Shown piece by piece: positions 43,309 through 51,149 of a DNA stretch of 64,000 nt. Position 1 is the stretch's first letter. Each line of letters starts with the position of its first letter. A program made the position numbers and the translations under genes. The notes under the pieces were generated by a model. That model saw only the letters and a list, made by a program, of their open reading frames with translations. It ran no database searches and was not told where the DNA came from. Origin of the DNA: Hufsiella ginkgonis (lineage in GTDB: Bacteria; Bacteroidota; Bacteroidia; Sphingobacteriales; Sphingobacteriaceae); assembly GCF_009834915.1 (NCBI RefSeq), contig NZ_WVHS01000001.1, forward strand, positions 1,116,001-1,180,000, written 5' to 3'.

Positions 43309-44755
43309 ACCTGCCCGGTGCAAACTTGTCGTATTTGTTTTTTAGGATGCCAATGTGCAGTCCCAAAAAAATGTCGGCTTGTTTTGAAGATCCGGTGAGC
43401 GCACTGATCAAACTGCCGGAACCCAGCGTGAGGGGCCCCATGCGTACCCCCACCCCGATGTTGGTTTCGGTGAGCGCGTTAAAGTTGACCGGCAGGAACA
43501 ATCCGAAAACGCTGGTTTCGATCCTTGGCGTGAGGGTAAAGCTATTGTAATACTGCCCGTTATAAACAGTGCTGGAATTACTGCTAAGCGCCAGTTGGCC
43601 GCCCGCGTTGATATACAGCATTTTGGCTACATGGTAATCAGCGTCGATCTGCAGCGTGGTAGGCAGGCTCACCGAATACTTCCCTTCAGATTCCCCGGCA
43701 ACCGGGGTGAAAGCGTTTGGCTGGCTGTTAAACTTGCTTTTGTAACTATCCAGGTCAACGTCTTCCAGCTGGCTGAAGTAATATCTCTCACCCGGGCTGT
43801 TGATTGCGATGTCGTATGCCCCGCTCCGGTTTACATCGCGTGTAAAGCTGATCTTACCGGCATCCAGCAACGAAATGCCCAGGCGGAATTTATAGCCGGG
43901 ACGGTTGCGGCCCAGTTTCATATCGGCCGAATCGGCGATGCCTTTAGTGCTTTTCCATTCGTAAACAAGACCGATGTCGGCACCCACGCCGCTGCCGTTA
44001 AACTTGGTAAGATCGCCGGCCTCGAAATCTGAAAAGTTAACCCCCGAAAAGCCGAGCGCTAAACGGCCGGTGGTATTGTTCAGGTAGGCATCCTGTAACA
44101 CGTTATCGGCGTTAATGGTACCGTTCAGTTTGCCGATGTTCACATAACTATTGGCGATCCCGGCCAGGTACTTCACGGTAATACCTGCTCTCAGGCGCTT
44201 TCCGGCGCTGTTAAACACCTCACGCGCGGCCGTTAAACCGAACTCAGACCAGCCACTGATGTTTACCAGCATATTGTCATTCGAGGCGACGGTATAAGGC
44301 AGTTCGGGATCATTTTCAAAATCTTCGGTGATCTTATTCACCAGTTTGCCGTTCAGGCTATTGATGTTGGCAAGGACCCGCGCCCGCGAGGTGAGGGCGA
44401 AACTCATCTTAGGCCCTGCGTTAAACATCACCGATGGCAGGTTCAACGAAATATTGGCCAGGCCATTGGCGGCCCCGGCGTTTTTACCGAATACCTGGTC
44501 AGAAAAACTGTCGCCGCTTATTGAGCTGGTGAGGTCCTTCATTTTAAAGGAAGCCTGGTCGTTACCGGCCAGCACATGGGCAGAAAATAAGTTGAGATCG
44601 AAACGGTACGGACTTGCCGCAATATTGGCAGGATTAGAGAATGCGCCATTCACACCGCTGTAATTGCCGGTGCGCAAACCGGGGAAGTCCTGTGCTTTCG
44701 CATTTTGCAGTGCGCATATCGTCGCCAGGAGAACGAGAGAGAGCGTTACTTTCAT
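43307..44755 (-). CDS. DUF5723 family outer membrane beta-barrel protein
   Basis: The 482-residue protein has a signal peptide (LSLVLLATICALQNAKAQ), then DFPGLRTGNYSGVNGAFSNP and ANIAASPYRFDLNLFSAHV. This is the N-terminal pattern of DUF5723, a Bacteroidota family resembling FadL/PorV-like barrels. Alternating strands run throughout, ending LGLHIGILKNKYDKFAPGR. The protein probably sits in the outer membrane. No cargo or partner gene is adjacent. Its stop codon falls at the last recognisable codon of the antisense LytTR remnant, so the ends of the two meet. Confidence 0.85.
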   Translation of the reverse strand: MKVTLSLVLLATICALQNAKAQDFPGLRTGNYSGVNGAFSNPANIAASPYRFDLNLFSAHVLAGNDQASFKMKDLTSSISGDSFSDQVFGKNAGAANGLANISLNLPSVMFNAGPKMSFALTSRARVLANINSLNGKLVNKITEDFENDPELPYTVASNDNMLVNISGWSEFGLTAAREVFNSAGKRLRAGITVKYLAGIANSYVNIGKLNGTINADNVLQDAYLNNTTGRLALGFSGVNFSDFEAGDLTKFNGSGVGADIGLVYEWKSTKGIADSADMKLGRNRPGYKFRLGISLLDAGKISFTRDVNRSGAYDIAINSPGERYYFSQLEDVDLDSYKSKFNSQPNAFTPVAGESEGKYSVSLPTTLQIDADYHVAKMLYINAGGQLALSSNSSTVYNGQYYNSFTLTPRIETSVFGLFLPVNFNALTETNIGVGVRMGPLTLGSGSLISALTGSSKQADIFLGLHIGILKNKYDKFAPGR

Positions 44756-44780
44756 AATTGGTTAAGGATTAAGGTGTTAA

Positions 44781-44788
44781 CAAATATA
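44781..44788 (-). promoter_or_regulatory. -7 promoter box of the DUF5723 gene
   Basis: TATATTTG on the minus strand, matching TAnnTTTG, lies 25 bases before the ATG at 44755. The region is AT-rich, which lowers the weight of the match. Confidence 0.5.
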
Positions 44789-44946
44789 TCTTATCGGTCC
44801 GGAAAAATGACTTTCCCAAAGAAAATAAATATTCGCTAAAAGAAAACAGAAATTCTTTCCATGACTTTATATGTTTAAAAATATTAAAGGGAGATGTCGC
44901 AATAATTTTCAAGTTTTGCCGATTCTTTTACACACACCTCTGAGAA

Positions 44947-46161
44947 ATGACCATACCTGCCAGGAATAGCCTCCTTGTTTTCGCGTTTTTTATACTCATC
45001 TGTTCCTGCCGGTCGAACGACAAAAGTCCCGCAGCTTTTACCCGTACGGTAAGCGACGACGAAAAGGACAGCTTATTGCTGCTATATAACCCGAAACATG
45101 CCGATAAACGCATCGACGCCTTTATGCAGCACCTGCACAAAGTGAGCGGCTTTAACGGCAACGTGCTGGTAGCAAAAAAGGGAAAGATACTGTACGAGAA
45201 TTGTTTTGGCTGGGCGGACCATCTCCGGCGCGACAGCCTGAAGATCGATTCTAAATTCGAGCTTGCCTCCGTTACCAAAACCATGACGGGCACCGCCGTT
45301 CTCCTGCTGCAGGAACGCGGCAAATTGCGGCTCGACCAGAACGTAAAAGAGTTCTTTCCTAATTTCCCGTACGATAACATTACCATACGCCTGTTGCTTA
45401 CTCATCGCTCGGGCATGATGAACTACGTGTACTTTGTAGACAAGCTCTGGAAGGCCGCCCATAAAGACGAGCGGAAAGGGATCACCAATACTGATGTGAT
45501 GAACCTGATCGCTGAGTATAAACCGGCTCCCTATATTCAGCCCGATAAAAAGTTCCATTACAACAACTCCAACTACATGGTACTTGGCGCTATTATCGAA
45601 AAGATAACCGGTATGAGCTATGCCGATTTTATGGCACAGAACGTATTCAAACCGGCCGGAATGAAGCATACCGCTGTTTATTCTAAAGCGGTGTACGACA
45701 AGATCCCTGTCGACGTAGTAGGTCACGACCGTAATAGCTGGAGATACTCCGTGGCACAGAACTTCCTCGATGGCCCGGTAGGCGATAAAGGCATCTACAG
45801 CACCGTAAAAGACCTGTACCTGTTCGATCAGGCCCTCAAGTCGGGCCGGCTGCTCAAAAAGGCAACCCTGGATTCGGCCTATACCGGTCGCAATCCCCTC
45901 GTGCGCGGTCACTTTAACTATGGTTACGGCTGGCGCATCTTCGAAAGTCCGGGGCAAAAGGTGGTTTACCACACCGGCTGGTGGCATGGATTCAGGCATA
46001 TTTACCTGCGCGACCTGAAGAACGACGTCACCATCGTATTACTTGGCAACCTGGTGAACGGAAGCTTACTCAACCTCGATGAGTTATTCAATATTACCGG
46101 CATGCCAGTAGTGCGTAAGGGGGCATATACCGGCAGCGGTGACGCCACAGATGACCAGTAA
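44947..46161 (+). CDS. Serine hydrolase lipoprotein of the beta-lactamase/class C PBP family
   Basis: The 404-residue protein has a lipoprotein leader (LLVFAFFILICSCRS). Class C active-site motifs are present: SVTK in FELASVTKTMTGTAVLLLQE (catalytic Ser and Lys, about 102-105), YNNSN in KFHYNNSNYMVLGAIIEKIT (YxN), and HTG in VVYHTGWWHGFRH (in place of KTG). Such proteins are D,D-peptidases or esterases as often as beta-lactamases, so resistance should not be assumed. An AT-rich gap of about 190 bases lies upstream without another gene. Confidence 0.93.
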   Translation: MTIPARNSLLVFAFFILICSCRSNDKSPAAFTRTVSDDEKDSLLLLYNPKHADKRIDAFMQHLHKVSGFNGNVLVAKKGKILYENCFGWADHLRRDSLKIDSKFELASVTKTMTGTAVLLLQERGKLRLDQNVKEFFPNFPYDNITIRLLLTHRSGMMNYVYFVDKLWKAAHKDERKGITNTDVMNLIAEYKPAPYIQPDKKFHYNNSNYMVLGAIIEKITGMSYADFMAQNVFKPAGMKHTAVYSKAVYDKIPVDVVGHDRNSWRYSVAQNFLDGPVGDKGIYSTVKDLYLFDQALKSGRLLKKATLDSAYTGRNPLVRGHFNYGYGWRIFESPGQKVVYHTGWWHGFRHIYLRDLKNDVTIVLLGNLVNGSLLNLDELFNITGMPVVRKGAYTGSGDATDDQ

Positions 46162-46280
46162 ACGCTACCGATTGCATTACTAAAAATCTTTTCTCATATT
46201 TATTTCGTAAACGAGACAGGGTTTTTAGCAGCGTCGTTCGTATTACGTAACCAGATACACCCGCCCAAGGGCCCATATAC

Positions 46281-46676
46281 ATGAGCAGAGTATTTATTAT
46301 CGATGACGACCAGATTCATCAGCGTATCGCACAGATAATGATCGAAAAGCACCTTATTTTCGATCAATATACCAGTTTTACCGAAGCAGACAAGGCACTT
46401 GAGTTTCTGAAACTTAATGCAGAAGATGATTCGGCAATGCCCGACGTGATCCTGCTCGACCTGAATATGCCCGTGTTTGACGGCTGGGACTTCCTGGATA
46501 ACTTCGGCATCGTGGCTCCCTGCCTGCACAAACCACTACGTATCTATATCGTTACGTCCTCCGTCGACGAAAAAGACCGCATCCGCTCCCAAACTTATCC
46601 TTATGTAAATGGTTTCATTTCTAAACCATTGTCGCCGGACATAATCCGGTCGACCAGGAACGAGTTTATTTCTTAA
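46281..46676 (+). CDS. Single-domain response regulator (CheY-like receiver)
   Basis: The 131-residue protein is a receiver domain only. The acidic pocket is VFIIDDDQIHQRI, the phosphoacceptor Asp is in PDVILLDLNMPVFDGWDFL (about residue 60), the conserved Thr/Ser region is IYIVTSSVDEKDRI and the Lys is in NGFISKPLSP (about 117). No output domain is attached. The segment NMPVFDGWDFLDNF is common in Bacteroidota receivers that work with hybrid kinases. No kinase gene adjoins it; the 7TM kinase at 34799 is too distant to pair by position. Confidence 0.94.
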   Translation: MSRVFIIDDDQIHQRIAQIMIEKHLIFDQYTSFTEADKALEFLKLNAEDDSAMPDVILLDLNMPVFDGWDFLDNFGIVAPCLHKPLRIYIVTSSVDEKDRIRSQTYPYVNGFISKPLSPDIIRSTRNEFIS

Positions 46677-46755
46677 TGCAAACGTTTGTTGTTACGAAAC
46701 GTCTTTGCGCTAATAAAGGATCATCGGTAAGGAATCATTAACTCAACACAACATC

Positions 46756-47046
46756 ATGTTCGACAAGTTATTACAGGCCCAGCAAATTGCCGGCGACATC
46801 AAGAAACGCCTCGACAATTTATCAGTTACCGGCGAAGCCGAAGGCGGTAAGATCCGGGTAACCGCAACCGGCAATAAACAGGTTACGGCGGTGGCCATCG
46901 ACCCGGATTTTTTCGCTTCCGCGGACAGGGAAGAACTGGAGGAATTATTGGCCGTTGCCATAAATAAAGCCTTGGAACAGGCGGAAAACATTAGCCAGGC
47001 AGAAACGCAGGCGGCTACGAGGGAGATGTTTGGAGGAATGTTTTAA
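46756..47046 (+). CDS. YbaB/EbfC family nucleoid-associated protein
   Basis: The 96-residue protein shows the family pattern: an N-terminal helix (MFDKLLQAQQIAGDIKKRLD), a central sheet (GGKIRVTATGNKQVTAVAID) and a C-terminal helix (REELEELLAVAINKALEQAE). YbaB proteins form tweezer-shaped dimers that bind DNA. In many bacteria the gene pairs with dnaX-recR, but here it is alone between a CheY-like gene and glgC. A repeat element begins right after its TAA stop. Confidence 0.9.
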   Translation: MFDKLLQAQQIAGDIKKRLDNLSVTGEAEGGKIRVTATGNKQVTAVAIDPDFFASADREELEELLAVAINKALEQAENISQAETQAATREMFGGMF

Positions 47047-47064
47047 TCAGTAGCGATCTACTGG

Positions 47065-47158
47065 TTAAAGGCTGGAGGCTGAAGTTAAGTTGGCTGGCCG
47101 GATGCGCCATTTCAGCACAGGTAAGCTCCCCATCTTAACGTTAAACCTCCAACTTCAA
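47065..47158. repeat. Intergenic inverted-repeat element 5, between ybaB and glgC
   Basis: The left arm at 47065-47089 (TTAAAGGCTGGAGGCTGAAG then TTAAG) and the right arm at 47134-47158 (CTTAACGTTAAACCTCCAAC then TTCAA) are imperfect reverse complements. The centre holds GCGCCATTTCAGCACAG (47104-47120), related to the GCGCC..ACAG core of elements 1, 3 and 6. As the gap is convergent, the hairpin could also end both transcripts, but it lacks a T tract. Confidence 0.6.
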
Positions 47159-47162
47159 ATCC

Positions 47163-48425
47163 CTAAATTACCATTCCGTTTTCCAATACCGCTTCTTTCT
47201 TAATTACCACGATACCGTCGCGAACCACGTATTTCTCGAAATCGCCGTCCGCGAGATGTTCGCCGCCGTTTATGCGCACGTCGCTGCCGATGTGGCAGTT
47301 TTTGTCGAGGATCGCATTTTTGATGTAGCAGCGTTCGCCGATACCCATGATCGGTTTGCCGGACTCTCCCGCTTCTTTTAGCTGATCGAGCGTTTCGTAA
47401 TAGTCGCTGCCCATAATGTAACTGCACACGATGGTGGTACCTTTGCCGATGCGGGTACGCACGCCGATCACCGACCGTTCCACACGGCTGGCGTTAATGA
47501 TGCACCCATCGGCAATGATGGTTTTCTCCAGCGTCGTGCCCGAGATCTTAGAAGGCGGAAGCATGCGCGCACGCGTAAAAATGCTCCGTTTATCAAACAG
47601 GTTAAACTGCGGGATATCATCGGTAAGGCCGATGTTGGCCTCAAAAAACGAAGGGATGGTACCAATATCTGTCCAATACCCGTCGTACAGGTAGCTTACT
47701 ACTTTGTGGGTGTTGATGGCGCCAGGAATAATCTCTTTACCAAAGTCGGTATGCGGATCGTTGTTCAGCATGTCGTACAACACCTTGCGGTTAAAGATAT
47801 AGATCCCCATCGAGGCCTGGTAAATGCGTCCCTGTGCTTTCAGGTAGTCGCTCACGTCAGACGTCCAGCTTTCGAAATCCTTTTTAGGCTTTTCTACAAA
47901 GGCGGTAATATTTTGCGCTTCATCAATTTTCATGATCCCGAAGCCGGGTACCTCTTTTGCCGTAACGGGGATGGTGGCCACAGAAATATCTGCGCCGGCA
48001 GCCTCGTGGTTCTTAATCATGTCGTCGAAATCCATCTGGTAGAGCTGGTCGCCGGAGAGGATCAGCACGTATTCGAACTCGAACGGCGCCAGGTGATGCA
48101 GCGATTGGCGGACCGCATCGGCTGTGCCCTGGAACCAGCCGGCATTACCGGGCGTTTGCTCGGCCGCGAGGATATCGACAAAAGCAGCGCTGAAAACGTT
48201 GAAGTGGTACGTGTTTTTAATGTGTTTGTTTAACGAGGCCGAGTTGAATTGCGTGAGCACGAAGATCCGGTCGATGCCCGAATTAAGGCAGTTTGAAATG
48301 GGGATATCGACCAGGCGATATTTTCCGGCAATAGGGACAGCAGGCTTGGAACGGGTGGCGGTTAGCGGATGAAGGCGGGATCCCTGTCCACCTCCAAGAA
48401 TCACCGAAATTACTTTCGAGTTCAT
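47163..48425 (-). CDS. glgC: Glucose-1-phosphate adenylyltransferase
   Basis: The 420-residue enzyme has the nucleotidyltransferase N-terminus VILGGGQGSRLHPLTATRSK and AVPIAGKYRLVDIPISNCLN, the ADP-glucose pyrophosphorylase signature. GTADAVRQSLHHL and YVLILSGDQLYQMDFDDMI follow, and the C-terminal left-handed beta helix runs from about 290 (IIADGCIINASRVERSVIGV). It makes ADP-glucose from glucose-1-phosphate and ATP, the committed step of glycogen synthesis. It starts 10 bases after the glgA stop, forming a glgA-glgC operon. Branching and debranching genes are not in the window. Confidence 0.96.
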   Translation of the reverse strand: MNSKVISVILGGGQGSRLHPLTATRSKPAVPIAGKYRLVDIPISNCLNSGIDRIFVLTQFNSASLNKHIKNTYHFNVFSAAFVDILAAEQTPGNAGWFQGTADAVRQSLHHLAPFEFEYVLILSGDQLYQMDFDDMIKNHEAAGADISVATIPVTAKEVPGFGIMKIDEAQNITAFVEKPKKDFESWTSDVSDYLKAQGRIYQASMGIYIFNRKVLYDMLNNDPHTDFGKEIIPGAINTHKVVSYLYDGYWTDIGTIPSFFEANIGLTDDIPQFNLFDKRSIFTRARMLPPSKISGTTLEKTIIADGCIINASRVERSVIGVRTRIGKGTTIVCSYIMGSDYYETLDQLKEAGESGKPIMGIGERCYIKNAILDKNCHIGSDVRINGGEHLADGDFEKYVVRDGIVVIKKEAVLENGMVI

Positions 48426-48435
48426 ATAGGAATGA

Positions 48436-49848
48436 TTAATAAAGACTGTTGTATAGGTTTATATATTGGTTTGCAGATTGATGCCATGAAAAATCGAGCC
48501 CCATCATTTTCTTCCGCAGCGTCCCGGTACGTGCCGTATCGGGATATAAGGCGACCGCGCGGTCAATCGCCGCACAGATCCCGGCAACGGAGAGACTCGT
48601 AAATGTGATGCCATAGCCTTCAGGCGTTTCTATATCTATCACAGTATCTTTTAACCCGCCTGTGCTTCGCACGATGGGCATTGTACCATAGCGCAGCGAG
48701 TATAATTGGTTAAGTCCGCAGGGTTCTACGCGCGAGGGCATCACCAGGAAATCAGCGGCGGCATAGATCTTATGCGAGAGCACCTCGTTATACCCGATGG
48801 TGGCATGATACCTGCCCGGAAATAACTCGTTAAGCTCACGCAGTTGATCTTCTATTTCGGCTTCGCCTGAACCGAGTACCAGGAAATTCAGCCCCGGATT
48901 TTTCTCCAGCGAAAGACGGATGGCCCCGGGAAGGAGGTCTGCGCCCTTTTCATTTACCAGGCGACCGATAAACGCCACCAGCGGTTTCGATGGATCGAGG
49001 CCAGATGCCCCCGCAAGCGGCTCTTTGTTAGCTTGCTTACCCGCAGCTACCGAACGCACGTTATATTTCCTGGCGAGCATCGGGTCGGTCTGGGGATTCC
49101 AAACCTCCGTATCGATGCCGTTAATAATGCCCTGGCCTTTGCCGCTCTCGGCTGCAAATAAATATTCGAGCCCGTTGGAGTTGTGCGAAAGCTCGGCCAT
49201 GTAACTAGGCGATACTGCAGTGAAACGCCAGCAGCACTTAATGGCTGCAGCGAGGGGGTTTATCACTCCGTCCCAATCCAGCAGTCCTTTTTTAGACAGG
49301 TCGATCTCGGGGAGCAGGTCGGCTTTGTCCCAACTCATCCAGCCCTGGTACTGCCCGTTATGCACCGTAACTACGGTAGGGACGTTGGCCAACGACCGGT
49401 AACGGTACGAAGAGGTGATTAAAAAGGGGACAAGTCCCATGTGATGATCGTGGCAATGCAGGATATGCGGACGTTCTTCGCGCTGCACGATCCAATCAAG
49501 GAACGCGACCTGGAAGGCCAGGAATTGCTCCGACTCGTCGTTGTAACAATATACTTCCGGCCGGTCGAGCAGCCCGGGGATCCGGATAAGGTAAAGACTA
49601 AATCCCAGCTGGTTGGTAATCTCCTTTAATACCGTAAAATGGAACGGCCTGTTACCCAAGGTGCTGCTTCCTTCGTAAACGGTTTCGAACCGGTTATCAC
49701 GGGTAAATTTACGATCGTAGAACGGCATCACTACCGAGGCATTTACCCCTGCAAGGCACTGGTATTTAGGCAGCGCTCCCACTACGTCGCCCAGGCCACC
49801 AACCTTGGCGACAGGGTAACACTCGGCACTTAAATGGATGACGTTCAT
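48436..49848 (-). CDS. glgA: Glycogen synthase
   Basis: The 470-residue GT5 enzyme starts MNVIHLSAECYPVAKVGGLG, with the ADP-glucose-binding KxGGL motif. HCHDHHMGLVPFLI, VVTVHNGQYQGWM, ESGKGQGIINGIDTEVWNPQ, FIGRLVNEKGADLL and MPSRVEPCGLNQLYSLRYGT (C-terminal Glu-containing motif) are all in place. It extends alpha-1,4-glucan from ADP-glucose. ATG 49848 is preferred over an in-frame codon at 49875, because the family begins at this Met. Upstream gene of the glgA-glgC pair. Confidence 0.96.
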   Translation of the reverse strand: MNVIHLSAECYPVAKVGGLGDVVGALPKYQCLAGVNASVVMPFYDRKFTRDNRFETVYEGSSTLGNRPFHFTVLKEITNQLGFSLYLIRIPGLLDRPEVYCYNDESEQFLAFQVAFLDWIVQREERPHILHCHDHHMGLVPFLITSSYRYRSLANVPTVVTVHNGQYQGWMSWDKADLLPEIDLSKKGLLDWDGVINPLAAAIKCCWRFTAVSPSYMAELSHNSNGLEYLFAAESGKGQGIINGIDTEVWNPQTDPMLARKYNVRSVAAGKQANKEPLAGASGLDPSKPLVAFIGRLVNEKGADLLPGAIRLSLEKNPGLNFLVLGSGEAEIEDQLRELNELFPGRYHATIGYNEVLSHKIYAAADFLVMPSRVEPCGLNQLYSLRYGTMPIVRSTGGLKDTVIDIETPEGYGITFTSLSVAGICAAIDRAVALYPDTARTGTLRKKMMGLDFSWHQSANQYINLYNSLY

Positions 49849-49943
49849 GAAAATGGGCTTGTCAGACAACAACAATAAATGTGCGTATAAGTTAGCAACA
49901 ATATGCTATTAATTCGCTTTCCCGGGGCTTTTTTGGCCGTCGG

Positions 49944-50993
49944 CTATTTCCCGTTCCTGCGGCTAATAACCGGCATGGTAAACTGCGACCGGCCCCTGTC
50001 GTCGATATACAGATCGGCGGTAATCGTGAGTACATCCGAAATGGTTTTACCGTCTTTTTGCGAGGGTATCCAGTAACCTATCCTGCTGATCACCTCGTTA
50101 TACAGCAGCCTGTCGCCGGCTGCACCAAACGGAGTTTTCACGTCGACGTTACGGGGGCGACCCCTGCTGTCTACGTCCAGCCTGATCAGCATCCGTCCCG
50201 CAGTAATTCCCGCAAAACGTACGGCAAAGGACGAGAGCAGCGACCTGTTCAGTTTTTCAGACAGGTAGGTGGTAAAATAAACCTGGTCGTCTACCAGGCA
50301 TGGCATCGACAATAGTTTCTCCGCGTTGGTATAATACTGCGTAGGCGTAAACAATAGGCGCTCTACAGACGCGGGCACAAGTTCGGGGGGACCTCCTTTA
50401 TATAAATATTCTACTACCGGTATGCTTGCCAACCGGTTTCCGTCCAGTTTGTAGCGGTAACGGGTGGCGTAATAGCCCTTTTCGTTGAAGCCGTATGCCG
50501 GGTCCTCGAGCTCGAATTTGCCGGTTCCCTGCGTTACCACGTGTTTACCTTTCAGGTCCCATTGTTCTTTAACCAATACCTGTTCCCCGCGGTATTCTAC
50601 GATCAGCCAGGGTCTTCCGTCGCTATAGTAATAATCCCAGGTGCCGGTTCGCTTGTCGTTAACGTAGTCGCCGCTCCATTGCAGGTACCCGTTTGGGAAG
50701 AAGCCCTTAAAAGTGCCGGATTTTTTGCCGTTTGCATAAGTTCCGGTCATCAGGGTAACACCGTCTTTTGTGTAATCGGTGAAATCGCCGGCAAATTGCC
50801 GGGATTTTACATCGAACCCCGAAACACGCCTGATCGCAAAAAAATCGCACGCTTTGTCTACCAGCATGTATTGCTCATTCAGGTAAAACTGTACATGTGT
50901 GCTGTCCAGCCGCTCCAGGAAGGTTTCTTGTGCGGTTAGTTTTCCGGCGAGCGGAACCAGGAAAAAAAAGACCAGCAGCATTCTCATTATCAT
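49944..50993 (-). CDS. Secreted MORN-repeat protein with TonB-like C-terminal domain
   Basis: The 349-residue protein has a signal peptide (MLLVFFFLVPLAGKLTAQ). MORN_2-type repeats run from about 70 to 150 (VTLMTGTYANGKKSGTFKGF, FPNGYLQWSGDYVNDKRTGT, WDYYYSDGRPWLIVEYRGEQ). The C-terminal domain (about 245-335: RMLIRLDVDSRGRPRNVDVK, NEVISRIGYWIPSQKDGKTI) resembles the TonB C-terminal fold seen in many periplasmic proteins of this phylum. It lacks a membrane anchor, so it is not a classical energy-transducing TonB. Function unknown. It lies between polA and glgA on the same strand. Confidence 0.8.
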   Translation of the reverse strand: MIMRMLLVFFFLVPLAGKLTAQETFLERLDSTHVQFYLNEQYMLVDKACDFFAIRRVSGFDVKSRQFAGDFTDYTKDGVTLMTGTYANGKKSGTFKGFFPNGYLQWSGDYVNDKRTGTWDYYYSDGRPWLIVEYRGEQVLVKEQWDLKGKHVVTQGTGKFELEDPAYGFNEKGYYATRYRYKLDGNRLASIPVVEYLYKGGPPELVPASVERLLFTPTQYYTNAEKLLSMPCLVDDQVYFTTYLSEKLNRSLLSSFAVRFAGITAGRMLIRLDVDSRGRPRNVDVKTPFGAAGDRLLYNEVISRIGYWIPSQKDGKTISDVLTITADLYIDDRGRSQFTMPVISRRNGK

Positions 50994-51149
50994 GGCAGTT
51001 TAATTTCCGTTTACCGGCCGATCACGGGAATTGCAAAAGAGGCATCATCCTATTTATACAGCCTGGTACAGACGGTTACAGTAAAAATACCAGAAATTGG
51101 CTTATTTTCCTGCTAGTTACGAAAACCAAGGCAATAGCTATCAGCCGTT

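Noticed and set aside
44947-46161. Antibiotic-resistance beta-lactamase
   Set aside because: Class C-like motifs are shared by many esterases and D,D-peptidases, and the third motif is HTG; resistance cannot be claimed.
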